NCBI GenBank assembly: GCA_946902875.1
Contig: OX336353.1
Coordinates: forward strand, 20,287,151 to 20,351,150
Direction of reading: 5' to 3'
DNA: 64,000 nt
Source: Nematopogon swammerdamellus
Taxonomy: Eukaryota; Arthropoda; Insecta; Lepidoptera; Adelidae
Of the stretch, positions 46,255 to 57,108 are shown piece after piece. The position numbers and the translations under genes were made by a program. Position 1 is the stretch's first letter, and the number at the start of each line of letters is the position of its first letter. The notes under the pieces are model-generated. The model was not told the DNA's origin. It saw only the letters and a list, made by a program, of their open reading frames with translations, and made no database searches.

Positions 46255-47971
46255 TGCTGAAGATTTGGGTATTTATTTAAGATGTGGGTGTCTTTGTGTA
46301 ATTCCTTGATTCTCCCACAGATAAATAAAATAATGTATATAGATTCTCCTTGATGGAAACTGTATGTCACAGACTATATAGGGATACCGAAACCTGTTGC
46401 TAGGCGACATGCTTGATCGATGTTTCAATGTACTGAAAACTGAAAGACGTGCGCATGTTTTGACACGAAAACTCTTGTCGATGGGGCATGCTTTCTGTTT
46501 ACTACTTAAATGAAACTTTTATGTTCCTAACTTATAAATGTTCGAAATATAATCTAAGTCCTAAGTATATCTCTGAGATAAGAAACTATATCTCTGATGC
46601 CCTAAAACTCGAAGATTGTAGAAGGTTGCATGACTGATGTGATGACACATAAAAATTATGAAAACATTATACATAATATATGTATGAGTACCTATTAAAA
46701 TAAAACTTATGAAAGTATTTTAAAAATGCCGCCCTTCGTCCGGTATGTTGGCAGCACGATACAACTTACGGCTGCTTCTGAAACTATATTTTGGTCAACA
46801 ATAATTTAATCAATATTATGGGCCTGCCATCTGCTAGAAGAATGTATATAAATCAATCAATGTTTATCAGTTAGTATTATAGCCTTTGAGTTGTTATAAT
46901 CATATTTTTTTTATAATTCATGTTGATATTATATAATAATCGTATTGAAAATATGAATAGCGGCGTGGTCTGCTAGGCTAGATTACGGTCAACCCTAATA
47001 CTTGCTTAAAATAATCGGTTTTATGGTCTCGACATTTGAGAATCCATGAGAAATGTAAGTAATTGTTTAACTCGAGTTTAAGCGCATAAATGTGGAGCTT
47101 ATATGGTAGAATACAGAATATAGCCCAATAGTCTCCAGAAACAAGTAAAGTCAAAAACAAGGAAACATATTTTCATGGCAATCAATTTCATGTATAGCAG
47201 AATACTGCCCAAATGCGTATAATGTCAATGTCAGCTGTCAAAACCAAGGAACCGTCATCCATACTAAATACGTGTTGTAAATAAAAAAAGTGTTGCCATG
47301 TTAGGAGATTTTCTCCTAGATTCAGGAGAACTTCAGCGGTGATAAGATGTTTTTGCCTATCAGGATAGTAGGAGAAAATCTTCCTAGATTTTAGATTAAC
47401 AAGATTAGAAAGAAAATCATTACAGGGTAAGCCTTGCCATCCAGCGGGGTAAAGCAGAAAGTGTTCTAGGAGCATTTGAAAATGCCCCTTTTGATAGTTA
47501 TTTTAATGTTTGTTAGGTAAGTTTATTTCTTTAGTTATTAGTATTACTTTTTTATATTTTAAGTAAATAAATGGATTTTCTATTTAGAAATATGTTTACA
47601 GGAGAAGATTTAGGAGTGAGAAACATATATTTACTAGTAACAAACAAATATGTCGGTATGTACGGTGACAACACAATGAATGAACTATAAGTATGTGAAT
47701 CAAAGTTTCCCTTCTTGCTCTTTAGATAGGATAATGTGACACTCTGTGAGTGTGTGCGTGCATTGATAGACCAACAAGCAGACTACCGGGCGGGCCTACC
47801 CGAACGAACACTTTATTATCAATCAATGTTATTTACGTGTATTCTTTGTAATAATCAGTAGTATTATTAAGCCTACGTCGACAGTCTGTCCGTCAGTCCG
47901 CACTACTTTACCGGCTGTATCTTTTGTACCGTAATAGGTAGCTGATTTTGATTTTCACAGAATAAGAATAA
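46255..47971. other. DRC7 upstream DNA and spacer
   Basis: This includes the probable DRC7 5' UTR and promoter just above 46,254. It also includes AT-rich spacer, a possible hAT end near 47,290 (AGTGTTGCCATG) and an RG fragment at 47,866-47,970. No other exon is seen. Confidence 0.35.
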
Positions 47972-48275
47972 TAAGAAGCGAAGATAGCGAAGAGCCTCGA
48001 CGACCACCTTGAGAGGCTCTCGCTGAGTGGTTGGTTCAAGGATCAGATACAGAAGGCAGCCCTGCTTGACACTGCACGCATCGTCCGGAGGTTCCTCTCT
48101 TTGGGACCCGACCATCGGTAGCTTGGGCTCGCCCCGCCGCCGGTGGTGGAAACTCCATTTATTTTATAATAATTTTATGTACAATTTTTGTATATTTTAG
48201 GTATAGTTTATTATATGTAAAATTATTGTAAATATATGTGTTAATAAAGGAATAAAATAATAAGAATAAGAATAA
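47972..48275 (+). mobile_element. LINE 3' fragment with AATAAG tail
   Basis: Plus copy of the same LINE end (GAGGCTCTCGCTGAGTGGTT and TTTGGGACCCGACCATCGG), ending in AATAAAG and repeated AATAAG units. Confidence 0.65.
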
Positions 48276-49354
48276 GATTTATTTTCACTATAACTTAACC
48301 TAGTTTACACTTTTTTTCTTACAAACTATAATTAAGTACACTCTGGGCCTAAACTAGCAATTTTACTTATAGTCTTGTCTCTCACGCTAGGATACCCTGT
48401 GTTGTGAGAGGCAGGGTTTTTCACCGTTAGTTCTAGTTAGCTTAATATACGATTTTATAAATATTATAATTAACTAGGCATAGATGTTTTAGTATACAAA
48501 CATTTTATGTACCTACGTATTTTTATAAACGATTTACATGAGAATGTTGTTTTATTTATTATTTAAGGTTTTATGTGATGTAGGTATCTAAGTAGAAAAA
48601 GTGTTTGTTATTGTTGTATTGTGTAGTTTTATGTGTGCAAGGGTGTTTATGTGTGTGTGTGTGTTATTGTATGTATAAATGTTTATGTGCAGCTCAGGTG
48701 TGGGTGTGTTTTTTTTAATGCGTTTTGTAGATTTTTGTTTATTCTGCACAAATAAGGTTAAATTTGGCACAGACAGCAGGTTTTCCGTTTCTCGATAAGA
48801 TTTTGATTTTAGCCATTTGTGTAATCAGATCAACAGTCAATCAAAAAGTCAACAGATCATGTGTTATTTATTATTGGCGGACATCCTATCAAATAATAAG
48901 AATAAAAATATCAAAGGCCTCGCCATTCAAAAAACGTGTTTTTTTCTAAAAAAAAATTTTTGGTTTGGTTTTGCTCTAACGTAGAAACGGTAATACGTAC
49001 AAGTGTCAAACTTGGTGTGGTTAAAAACTAAAAAAAAACCTAATAATTAAAACAGACGAATTACGTGGTGGTTAGAATGGCAATCGTGGTTATGACGGGA
49101 GGACAAATCATTATTGTCGGAGAAGTGATAGAACAGATTGAAGGAAGAGTATGTACGTATATCTCGGTTAAATACTGCTTGGTAGACAAGGTCTCCTCAA
49201 GGAGGTCGAGGGAGGAATTCAACTGAGTAGGGCTGCCTCGGAAATTTAAAATTCGCCCCGAGGTCTAACCTGTATATATTATGACCAGCGCGTCCTACCG
49301 TTTATAACGTACCTACAGGTGTGAAACGTGAGCTCTGACTATAGCAGTTGTATT
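48276..49354. other. AT-rich spacer, nothing recognised
   Basis: It includes a (TG)n-like patch at about 48,650-48,665. No exon is supported. Confidence 0.35.
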
Positions 49355-49735
49355 CAAAAGTTGCCCAGCGAGCGATGGAACTAGCCATGCTGGGCTGGCC
49401 TGGGAGTATTAGCTAGGCGAAATGGTGCGTAATGAGATGACTAATGAATGAGGCAATCCGTCGACGCACCAAAGTAATCGATATTGGAAACCAGGTGGAT
49501 AAGCTAAAATGGCTGTGGGCTGGGCACGTTAGCTGAAGGGACGACGACCGTTGGAGTAACCATGTAGGTACTACATTGGCGGCCGTGGACAGGAAAATGG
49601 AGTGTGGAAGACCACCCACCAGGTGGGACGCCGACATGAAGTAGGTCGGCGGAAAGCAGTGGTCCGTACCGCTGAAGGCCGAGAGACAGAAGGAGTATGT
49701 CCAGCAGTAGACGCTTACACGCTGACTGACTGACT
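49355..49735 (+). mobile_element. RTE-like LINE 3' fragment
   Basis: Plus-strand decayed reverse-transcriptase C-terminus is readable as KLKWLWAGHV and RPPTRWDADMK, then GKQWSVPLKAERQKEYVQQ. It ends in (CTGA)n at about 49,721-49,736. Stops interrupt the frame. Confidence 0.75.
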
Positions 49736-49737
49736 GA

Positions 49738-49890
49738 CAGAGAACCCTCGGTGCGCGAGTTCGACTCGCACTTGACCGGTTTTCAGGGTGCAAAAGATAC
49801 AGCTCTTTACAGGTAAGACAGACAGACAGACGGACAGACGGCCTAGGCTTAGTAAAATGGTCCCGTACGTATAAGGAACACTAAAAATGT
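49738..49890. repeat. two RG repeat pieces, opposed
   Basis: A minus-strand start (CCTCGGTGCGCGAGTTCGAC) abuts a plus-strand 3' end (GACAGACAGACAGACGGACA to GGAACACTAAAAA). Confidence 0.6.
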
Positions 49891-50393
49891 GGTGAAATTT
49901 TTATAATTTGAATAACAGGAGAATTTTTTAGGAGGACGAAAATTTTCTAGGAGATTTTTAGGAGATTTTCGAAGTCAATCTAGGAGAATTTCACAATTTA
50001 GTTGGCAACACTGCTAACTACGTCACGTCAGTCGTGCACGCGTCAGCCTTGCTGAAAAAAGTGCTGATCAAATGTGATTCCGATTTGTTTACAATACAAA
50101 TCTTCAATAATTCAGTGCCAATTCATCAAGCGTGCACTATCTCGCCATCACATGCACCCATCCGCTCCGTCCTTCGTTTCACGTGTGTTGCAATTATCTT
50201 CATTCCGTTTTCAAACTGCACGAATGGACTTCACTCTCAAGGCAAATAACCGTGTATAAATAATCGAACTTCGACCAATGAGGTCCCTGTTTAGCTTATC
50301 TCAAGCGTTTGGAGGTCACCACAGTCGTTAGTTCGCGTTGCGGATACACATCACTCGGTCACATTCTCGCGGCGTGTTCGTGGCGCTCACAAC

Positions 50394-50460
50394 ATGGGTA
50401 ACAAGTCGTCACTTCTCCTTCGGGAAGAAGAAATCGCCCAAATTCAGGAGGAAACTGGAT
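50394..50460 (+). CDS. CHP1: CHP1 coding exon 1
   Basis: Encodes residues 1-22 (MGNKSSLLLREEEIAQIQEE and on) plus one base of codon 23. The donor GTAAGT is at 50,461. The ATG follows AACC-poor, GC-mixed leader DNA with CTCACAAC before it. The promoter is not defined. Confidence 0.9.
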
Positions 50461-53400
50461 GTAAGTATTGATATATAGATAGAAAATGCTTTATTGCTCC
50501 AATAAACATTCAACAGTAATAGTACATTAGAAAATTTGCATGAGGTGCAAAGGCGGACTTATCCCTTACAGAGATTTCTTACAGTCAACCTTTGGATGTT
50601 TGAGATTCGATTAATGCGGGCAATTCACTTGGCTTAGCGTATTCGTGTTTGTTGCAAACATTTTAGTTTTATCTCGCTCTAAACAAGCCATTAAAGAGAG
50701 ACGAAACGGAATTTTTTGCCAAATACACGAATACGCTAAGCCAAGTGAAGTGCCGGCATAATATAGTGGAATGTAAGTAGGTAGGTAGTAATAAAAGAGT
50801 CAAGCGTCAAGAGAATTGAAGATAAAATAATAAGAATAATATTAATAATATTATTTATAAGAGCCTCGATGACCACCTTAAGAGGCTCTCGCTGAGTGGT
50901 TGGGTCAAGGGTCAGATCCAGAAGGCAGCCCTGCTCGACACTGCACGCATCGTTCGGAGGTTCCTCTCTTTGGGACCCGACCATCGGTAGCCTGGGCTTG
51001 CCCCGCCGCCGGTGGTGGAAACTCCGCTTGTTTTTATATTAATTTTAGGTTTTAAAAAAAAATGTAAAATTTGTATAAAAAGAAATGTGGAAATAAATGG
51101 ATGAAATATTAATAATACATGTAAGTATGTACATGCTAGTTAAATAGTTAAGTATTGCAAGCTGTTCTGTTTCATAATGAAAGCGCGACATGTGGCGCCG
51201 AGCCACTCATAAGGTGGCTAACGACACCAATTGACATTCGGTCATACGTGAGGGTTACGAATGACATGCCGGCCTGTAACTAAAGTACCTATGTAGGCCC
51301 TAAAGGGCTTACTAGACAGTCAAACATGCTCGTCATGCATTAGACTCAGTTCCAAGTAATTTGTCCTTCTTTCTAAACCTTATGATTTATGTAATAGAGA
51401 TTTAAATTGCTCAAACAAGGGACAATAGTTATGTGGAGCGCTCTCTAAGCAATGCTAGCTGAATGATTAATGTCTGCAGGGTTTAAGGAGTTCAACATGG
51501 TGCTTAATCAAGCAGCAAGAAATATTCTAACGAGCCAAAGGACATTAGCTGAATAAGATGCGACAGTACTTCACGCCGGGCCAAAGGCTGCTTGAAGTTT
51601 TTTATATTTTTATTATGGAAACTGACTGACATTTGGCTCAATTACCTACAACATCCGTGATGCCCATAACACCGGGTGAACTAGGTGCCATGTTAGCGCT
51701 TCCCTTCGGTCGTGCCGGCTGCACTGAACCGGATGGAAAAAACGAACTATTTACATAGCATTTCAAGCGAACTTTAATTTTGCACCTTTACAATGTGTAC
51801 GCTGCATTAGTCTTTGACACGTTTCATAAAATATGTCACAACAATAGGAACTGATAAGAAAGTGGATTTGATAACGTTGTGTCGCACTGCAAAGTTATGG
51901 AATAGGTTACCGGCTTAATCTTTTTTTATTTTTTATTTGGAAAGGGGAAGGTGTGGATCTAAGCTTGCGATGGCTTCACCGAACATATCCGGGCCCATCG
52001 GCAGTATAGGAGGGTATTATAATCGAGGCCGGGACTAGCGAGTGGCCACTCTAAATTACCCGCGCATGCTTCACGTTTCGGCTCGCTTCAAGCCCTCGTC
52101 AGCTAGTCTGCGTTGACTAGGACGCTGGGAAAGCACCAGTCCCGCTCTCGACCTCCCTCTCTCTACCTATCCATATTCTGTAGGATGCTTCCAGTGACGT
52201 TTTCGAAGCTCTCTCCATATATGAGCTTAGCGTCGATTTTGGCAGCCCTAGATTCTTGAAGAGACTGTAGAGCGACTTCGCTGGTAGTCCTCTTTTCGTT
52301 AGACACCTTACGGGTGACTCGAAACCACATGTTGTGCCTTCGATAAAAAATAATAAAACAAATGCTACTAAAGCAACTATATAACTCGTATTTGTTGATT
52401 ATACTACAGTATTATATTATATTATTGGGTCGCCCTAGACTCTAGACGCACGCCCCTGCACCAGATCGGGCATATGCTCAAAAAGGGTCAAGTGCGTAGT
52501 ACCCGTAACCGAAGAGCATGCATGAAGAACATTATGGGAGTTGAAGAGGCGGCAGAGGTGTGTTAGGATCGTGGCGCGTGGAGATCCGTTGTCTATGCCT
52601 ACCCCACCGTGAAACAGGTGTGAATGTATGTATGTATGTACAGTCACACCGAACCAGATAGAGCGTCTATACTCGCGGTTCACGTCGCTCGACAAGAACG
52701 ACTGCGGCACGCTCGCCCGGGAGGACTTCCTGCGCATCCCCGAGCTGGCCATCAACCCGCTGAGCGACCGCATCGTGCACTCGTTCTTCGCGGACAGCCA
52801 CGACGACCGGGTCAACTTCCTGCAGTTCATGCGCGTCCTCGCGCACTTCCGACCCATCAAGAAGAACAGGGAGAATAAGCTGAACAGCCGCGAGAAGAAG
52901 CTGCAGTGTGAGTTGTTTTTTTTTATGTAATCCGGTATGGGTGGCTGAGTCAGAGGAGCCCGAACACACGCTCGCACACCAGCCTCAGCAATATCACCTT
53001 CGAGAAGTTGGGTAGAAGTAATAATTCCATTAAATCCATAATACAATTTGTCAGCCTCGGTATCTCAGTGGTGCGGTCGGTCGACTGTTGTTAAGCACAC
53101 CTGGGCGCATCGGTGCCAATGTCCGGTCATAGATACCCTGCGATCGGATAAGCCGCCGGGACTTGAATCATTGCAACGTAAGGCGAACAAATTGTTTCCC
53201 TTAGTCTGGCTTCAGGCACAACCGTCTAGGCAGCAATGTTATCCAAACCAATTCTGTTCTATTTCATCCTCAGACCAAAATACAAGTGTTTCCAAGTTTA
53301 TGTGGTTTTTATTAGTAATCAGGCCAGTTCTCCAGTTTAAAGTTATCACAAGAGCGAAGCGCGTCGTACGCTTCAGCGTATATTTGTCATTATAAAGTGC

Positions 53401-54093
53401 GATGTACATTTTTTACCCAATTGAATGTGAAATGTGTGCGTCGGCAGTCGCGTTCAGGATGTACGACCTGGACAACGACGGCAAAATCTCGCGGGACGAG
53501 CTGCTCGCCATCCTGCACATGATGGTCGGGGTCAACATCAGGTGAGAGAAAAGAATATCCCCACTGCATCTCTCCCCATGTATGTGCCGTGTGGGGCCAG
53601 TACTTTAAAAGAATACCCCCACTGCATCTCTCCCCGTGTATGTCGTAAAAGGCGACTAAGGGATATGACTCCCTTCTTATATTACTAGGTGGTAGGGTTC
53701 AACCCGCCCGGGTTGGTACCACCGCACTGAATGAAAGGTCGGTCGAAACGGCTATGTAAATAGTTTGTGTTTTCCGTCCAGTTCAGTGTAGCCGACACGA
53801 CCGAAGGGAAGCACTGACGTGGCACCTAGTTCACCCGGCGTTATGGGCTGACATCACGGATGTTGTAGGTGATGTAGCCAACCGTGTCAGTTTCCATAAA
53901 AAAAAAAAAAATATTTCGATGTATTGTCATAATGAATGTATGTGGCAGTGAGGAACAGCTGACGAGCATAGCGGAGCGCACCATCCTCGAGGCGGACACC
54001 AACAACGACCAGATGATCTCGTTCGAGGAGTTCTGCCACGCGCTCGAGCGCACCGACGTCGAACAGAAGATGTCCATCCGCTTCCTCAACTGA
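50394..54093 (+). CDS. CHP1: calcineurin B homologous protein (CHP1 family), 4 exons
   Basis: This EF-hand protein of 189 residues is the counterpart of vertebrate CHP1 and Drosophila elm. The family binds the juxtamembrane tail of Na+/H+ exchangers and supports their activity, and vertebrate CHP1 also influences calcineurin and GPAT4. Exons are 50,394-50,460, 52,644-52,907, 53,448-53,541 and 53,949-54,093, all with GT-AG borders and matching phases (1, 1, 2). MGNKSS fits N-myristoylation. EF-hand loops are at about 39-50 (degenerate), 73-84 (degenerate), 117-128 (DLDNDGKISRDE, canonical) and 158-169 (DTNNDQMISFEE, canonical). This matches the family pattern of two calcium-binding C-terminal hands. 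The end, KMSIRFLN, is typical. The gene is complete and looks functional, although its introns are crowded with transposon pieces. Confidence 0.93.
50466..50780 (-). mobile_element. LINE-like 3' end in CHP1 intron 1, split by MITE
   Basis: Reverse copy of 2,278-2,467 starting only a few bases past the exon 1 donor. A 144-bp MITE interrupts it. Confidence 0.65.
50615..50758. mobile_element. 144-bp PIF/Harbinger-like MITE
   Basis: TIRs TGCGGGCAATTCACTTGGC and TGCCGGCACTTCACTTGGC (right end read on minus) extend about 35 bp, with TAA on both sides (50,612-50,614 and 50,759-50,761). The repeat copy at about 2,300 lacks it. Confidence 0.75.
50861..51110 (+). mobile_element. LINE 3' fragment in CHP1 intron 1
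   Basis: Third copy of the family at 44.3 and 48.0 kb (GAGGCTCTCGCTGAGTGGTT), ending in an AATAAA-like stretch. Confidence 0.65.
51111..52430. other. CHP1 intron 1, mixed repeats
   Basis: Contains a minus piece of the Jockey-like LINE end (51,180-51,290), a short plus piece of the same LINE (about 51,549-51,595, GGCCAAAGGCTGCTT) and a SINE A 3' half on minus (51,603-51,770). The rest is unassigned. None is coding. Confidence 0.5.
52431..52640 (+). mobile_element. RTE-like LINE tail abutting CHP1 exon 2
   Basis: It matches the 3' part of the minus RTE copy at 20,974-21,170. The decayed end reads GHMLKKGQVRSTRNRRACMK and NIMGVEEAAEVC, followed by the 3' UTR and (TGTA)n. The tail runs directly into the CAG acceptor. 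Confidence 0.8.
52644..52907 (+). CDS. CHP1: CHP1 coding exon 2
   Basis: Encodes residues 23-110 and one base of codon 111, including EF-hands 1 and 2. The acceptor CAG at 52,641-52,643 is immediately preceded by the (TGTA)n tail of an RTE-like LINE. The donor GTGAGT is at 52,908. Confidence 0.92.
52913..53120. mobile_element. SINE B and SINE A pieces in CHP1 intron 2
   Basis: A minus SINE B 3' part at 52,913-53,008 starts with its T-run about 5 bp past the donor. A plus SINE A head at 53,053-53,120 has GCCTCGGTATCTCAGTGGTG. Confidence 0.75.
53121..53447 (+). other. CHP1 intron 2, 3' part
   Basis: No repeat or exon was recognised here. The overlapping 115-codon frame starts in SINE DNA and is not supported as protein. 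Confidence 0.4.
53448..53541 (+). CDS. CHP1: CHP1 coding exon 3
   Basis: Encodes residues 111-141 and part of Ser142, carrying the canonical EF-hand 3 loop. Acceptor CGGCAG, donor GTGAGA at 53,542. Repeat R3 begins within about 10 bp of the donor. Confidence 0.92.
53548..53910 (+). mobile_element. R3 and SINE A body filling CHP1 intron 3
   Basis: R3 pieces (53,548-53,665, with CACTGCATCTCTCCCC twice) join a headless SINE A body (53,666-53,910) that ends in an A-run. Together they make up about 90% of the 407-bp intron. Confidence 0.8.
53949..54093 (+). CDS. CHP1: CHP1 coding exon 4 and stop
   Basis: Encodes the end of Ser142 to residue 189 with EF-hand 4, stop TGA at 54,091-54,093. Acceptor TGGCAG. 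A SINE A tail ends about 38 bp upstream. Confidence 0.92.
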
Positions 54094-54179
54094 CCCGCGC
54101 GCGTCTGAACCCGTCTCCACACGTGTCTGCTGCTCGCTCTCCTCGCGTTCCTACTCTACAAGCTTTACGGGCGCAAGTA

Positions 54180-54435
54180 AGAGCGTTTCAACTAAAAGTT
54201 CCCTTCGCCGTTATGTTGGCTCCACTGTCTATCTGTCAAAACAGCGTTGAGGGTTGCTATGTGTACAGATTTACCCGTAATTATCGATATTTACCGTATT
54301 TATTATACAGTAAATACCGATTACATTATTAGGTAATATAATCTTCACAATCTGGCAACAGGAATTTAAGCACTGGCAGTGACACTGACAGTGGAGCCAA
54401 CATAACGGCGAAGGGAACTTTTAGTTGAAACACTC
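54180..54435. mobile_element. 256-bp TA-flanked MITE after CHP1
   Basis: Arms of about 50 bp begin GAGCGTTTCAACTAAAAGTT and include CGCCGTTATGTTGGCTCCAC. TA lies on both sides (54,178-54,179 and 54,436-54,437). It starts 86 bp past the CHP1 stop, so it is probably in the 3' UTR. Confidence 0.8.
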
Positions 54436-54640
54436 TAGCCGCCGTGTCTTCGGGCAGACACTTCTCAGGCCCATTTGCGCGTAGCAAGGATATCGTCTAT
54501 GGTTCCACCAGTGGCGGCTTTGACCTATAAATCTTAGTGAGGCGACTAAAAAATCCACCTACATTGCTATTACTTTATGATAAATTGAAAAACCTAAACC
54601 TAATTTTTTTTGGCCCTAACAATATTTAACCAAAAACTAC

Positions 54641-55388
54641 TATCGAATCGCGCACCGAGGGTACCGTATCGCCATGTCACGGCTAGCGCCACTAGATGAA
54701 TTTCATAACACGCCACGCCATCTAGATGGCGTGTTATGAAATACTTCATATTAGTTAGTCACGATTAGAAAATGATTCATCATCTATTTGGTAGATGGCG
54801 CGCGCGCATACACTTTTTGAAACCAAAAAGTGTATGCGCGCGCGCCATCTATGGGAACCCCCGTGAGTTTTTTACTTTTTCTTATTTTCATTATTTTTTG
54901 TTATATCGGCCATAATAACACATTTTCTGTGAACATTTCAACGGGCTACCAAATTACGGTTCAAGAGATACAGGCCTCGGACAGACGGACGGACAGACAA
55001 GCAGCGGGTGGCCGAGTGGTTTGGGCATTGGCTTCAAATGCGAGAGGTGCGAGGTTTGAATCCGGTCGGCGTGTAACAATGAGTTTTTTCTGACGAAAAA
55101 ATTTACGTGTATGCATACCTACACCTGCTGCTGCCGCATAGCAGCCTCGGCTGTGTTCTCCTCTGTCTAGTATAGCCAGCAATCCAGGGAAGTCTCCGGT
55201 ATGGCACCTACCTTCTCGGAGGTGATATTGGCTGGTCGGAGCATGCGCTTTGGCCCCTCCGGCTCAGCCACCCATACCGGATTACATAAAAAAAAAAGAC
55301 AGACGGACGGACGGACAGACAGACAGACAGACAGACGGCGTAGGCTTAGTAATAGGGTCCCGTACCGGATACGGAACCCTAAAAACAA
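54641..55388 (+). mobile_element. RG repeat split by SINE B
   Basis: RG halves at 54,641-55,000 and 55,299-55,388 flank a SINE B (55,001-55,298) whose core is deleted. GACAGACGGACGGA-type sequence occurs on both sides, probably the target duplication. The repeat has its own inverted segment around GTATGCGCGCGCGCCATCTA (54,797-54,850). Confidence 0.75.
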
Positions 55389-55394
55389 AAAAAA

Positions 55395-55475
55395 AAAGAA
55401 TTCGCAAAAGTGAGATTCGAACCAACGTCACTAGATTGAAAAGCGAATCATATACCATTGAGCTATGAAACTTAC
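55395..55475 (-). other. tRNA-like remnant
   Basis: On minus it reads TAGCTCAATGGTATATG (A-box-like) and GGTTCGAATCTCAC (B-box-like) about 35 bp apart, with flanks that could pair. The T stem pairs poorly and no clean cloverleaf forms, so it is more likely a pseudo-tRNA or SINE head than a working tRNA gene. Confidence 0.35.
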
Positions 55476-56073
55476 CGTAACAAGTGCGAATTTCGCCATC
55501 ATGTTAATCACGGAGGTAAAACAAACCGACTTATAGAAAACGTGAATCGCTCCATCTCGCTCTGCATTCTTTTAATTGCATATAGATGTCTCGTCCGGCG
55601 CCATTTATCAGAGCCTCAGCTGCTCCCTACATCCAAAGTCTCCAAGGTCAACCTGTTGTCTTTACGCTTGGTGAAGCGATATCAAAATAAGCGATTCGTC
55701 GCCGCACCGGACCGGGGTGAGTCACCATATGCCATGCCGTACGTGACACGTCACACGTCACGTCTGTGTGTGTGTGCGTGCTGTGTTGGTGGTGTTGATG
55801 CACTAACACATCTTTAACGTATTTCGTCGCGCGCGTCGCACCAGCCGCCTCCGCCTCCTCCGCGCCGCCGCCGCGCTAATATTGTGATCATTTCGGATCG
55901 GATATACTTGACTTTTTTAAGTTTTCTTTCTTGATATTTTGAAATGTTTTTTTTTCTTTACTTTCAAGATAATTAAGTGAGGCGGTGCTTCACTTGCTTC
56001 ACCTGGGGAACCGCCACTGGGTTCCACTAATGTTAGGATTATCGCGTGGATACAAAGAAGAGATTAGCCGGCG
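55476..56073. other. spacer with GC patch
   Basis: A (GT)n patch at 55,766-55,779 and a GC-rich patch at about 55,830-55,880. No gene is recognised. Confidence 0.35.
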
Positions 56074-56460
56074 GCCTCTGTAGCTCAGTGGTGCGGTGCA
56101 GTCGACTGTCGGTCGTAATTATAAGCACACCTGAGCGCGGTTAGTACTTGGATGGGTGGCCGCTCGACCGTTACGACGCTGAATGTGGTTCGGATTCCAC
56201 GTGAAACTGTAGGTCCCTTCCCTTCTTACCTTACTAGGTGGTAGAGTTTAATGCGCCCGGATTGGTACCACCGCACTGAATGAAATGTCGGTTGGAACGG
56301 CTATGTAAATAGTTTGTCTTTTCCGTGCAGTTCAGTGTAGCAGGCACGACCGAAGGGAAGCACTGACACGGCAAGTAGTTCACCAAGGTGTTATGTGCTG
56401 GCATCACGGAATTTGTAGGTGGTGTAGCCAACCGTGTCAGTTTCCATTAAAAAATAATAA
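56074..56460 (+). mobile_element. SINE family A, full length
   Basis: Head GCCTCTGTAGCTCAGTGGTG, 5S-like TTAGTACTTGGATGGGTGGC, B-box-like GGTTCGGATTCCAC, the core and 3' TCAGTTTCCATT plus A-run. It is one of the best-preserved copies. Confidence 0.88.
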
Positions 56461-56773
56461 TCCTAGGCACAACTGCGGAAAGGAGAATAACCGTGCTACG
56501 CGCAATTAGATCTTAGTTCTTCTAGTTTCTTAGCAGTTTCCCAGTGCGGTGGTGATGTCACCGATCTCTCATCTCTATTATAGCATTATGCTGAGCTGGC
56601 TTTAAACAACGTCCTAATGAGTAGATTTCATTCTCGCCATTATGGCGATGATAGAAGTAGAGACCAGTGGGGCAGACACTTCTTAACTTCTAGTTTCCTA
56701 GTATTTCCTTATTAGACGTGATTTAGAGACGCGAGGCGGATTTGGCCGTGTCAACTGCACTATTGGTCGCCCG

Positions 56774-57050
56774 TAGGGTTGCCATCTCCATGTTGGTAAA
56801 ACTAGGACAAGAAAATCTAAAACCCCTGACATTTTGGACAAAACCCCGGACACAATATAAAAATGTAATAATTTTCTTAGCATTGTATGGAAGAGAAACT
56901 AGCATGGGTTCACCGAGCCGAGACCCGAGAAACGGATATTTGGCGCGGTATTTAAAAAACTACGACGATTAAAAAAACCCGCCCGGACTTCCCCGGACAC
57001 CCTAAAAACCCTGACCCTGTCCGGGGAAACCCGGACGGATGGCAACCCTA
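56774..57050. mobile_element. hAT-like MITE with 8-bp TSD
   Basis: Ends TAGGGTTGCCATCTCC and GATGGCAACCCTA. Flanks GTCGCCCG (56,766-56,773) and GTCGGCCG (57,051-57,058) match at seven of eight bases. Confidence 0.8.
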
Positions 57051-57108
57051 GTCGGCCGCCATAGGTAGCAGTGCTGGTTTTCATAAAAAAAGCTCTAACT
57101 TTTTTTAA

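Noticed and set aside
47290..50013. 2.7-kb hAT element ending in AGTGTTGCCA and TGGCAACACTG
   Set aside because: Both ends and nearby AGGAGATTTTC motifs are suggestive, but no target duplication is seen and the span includes other insertions.
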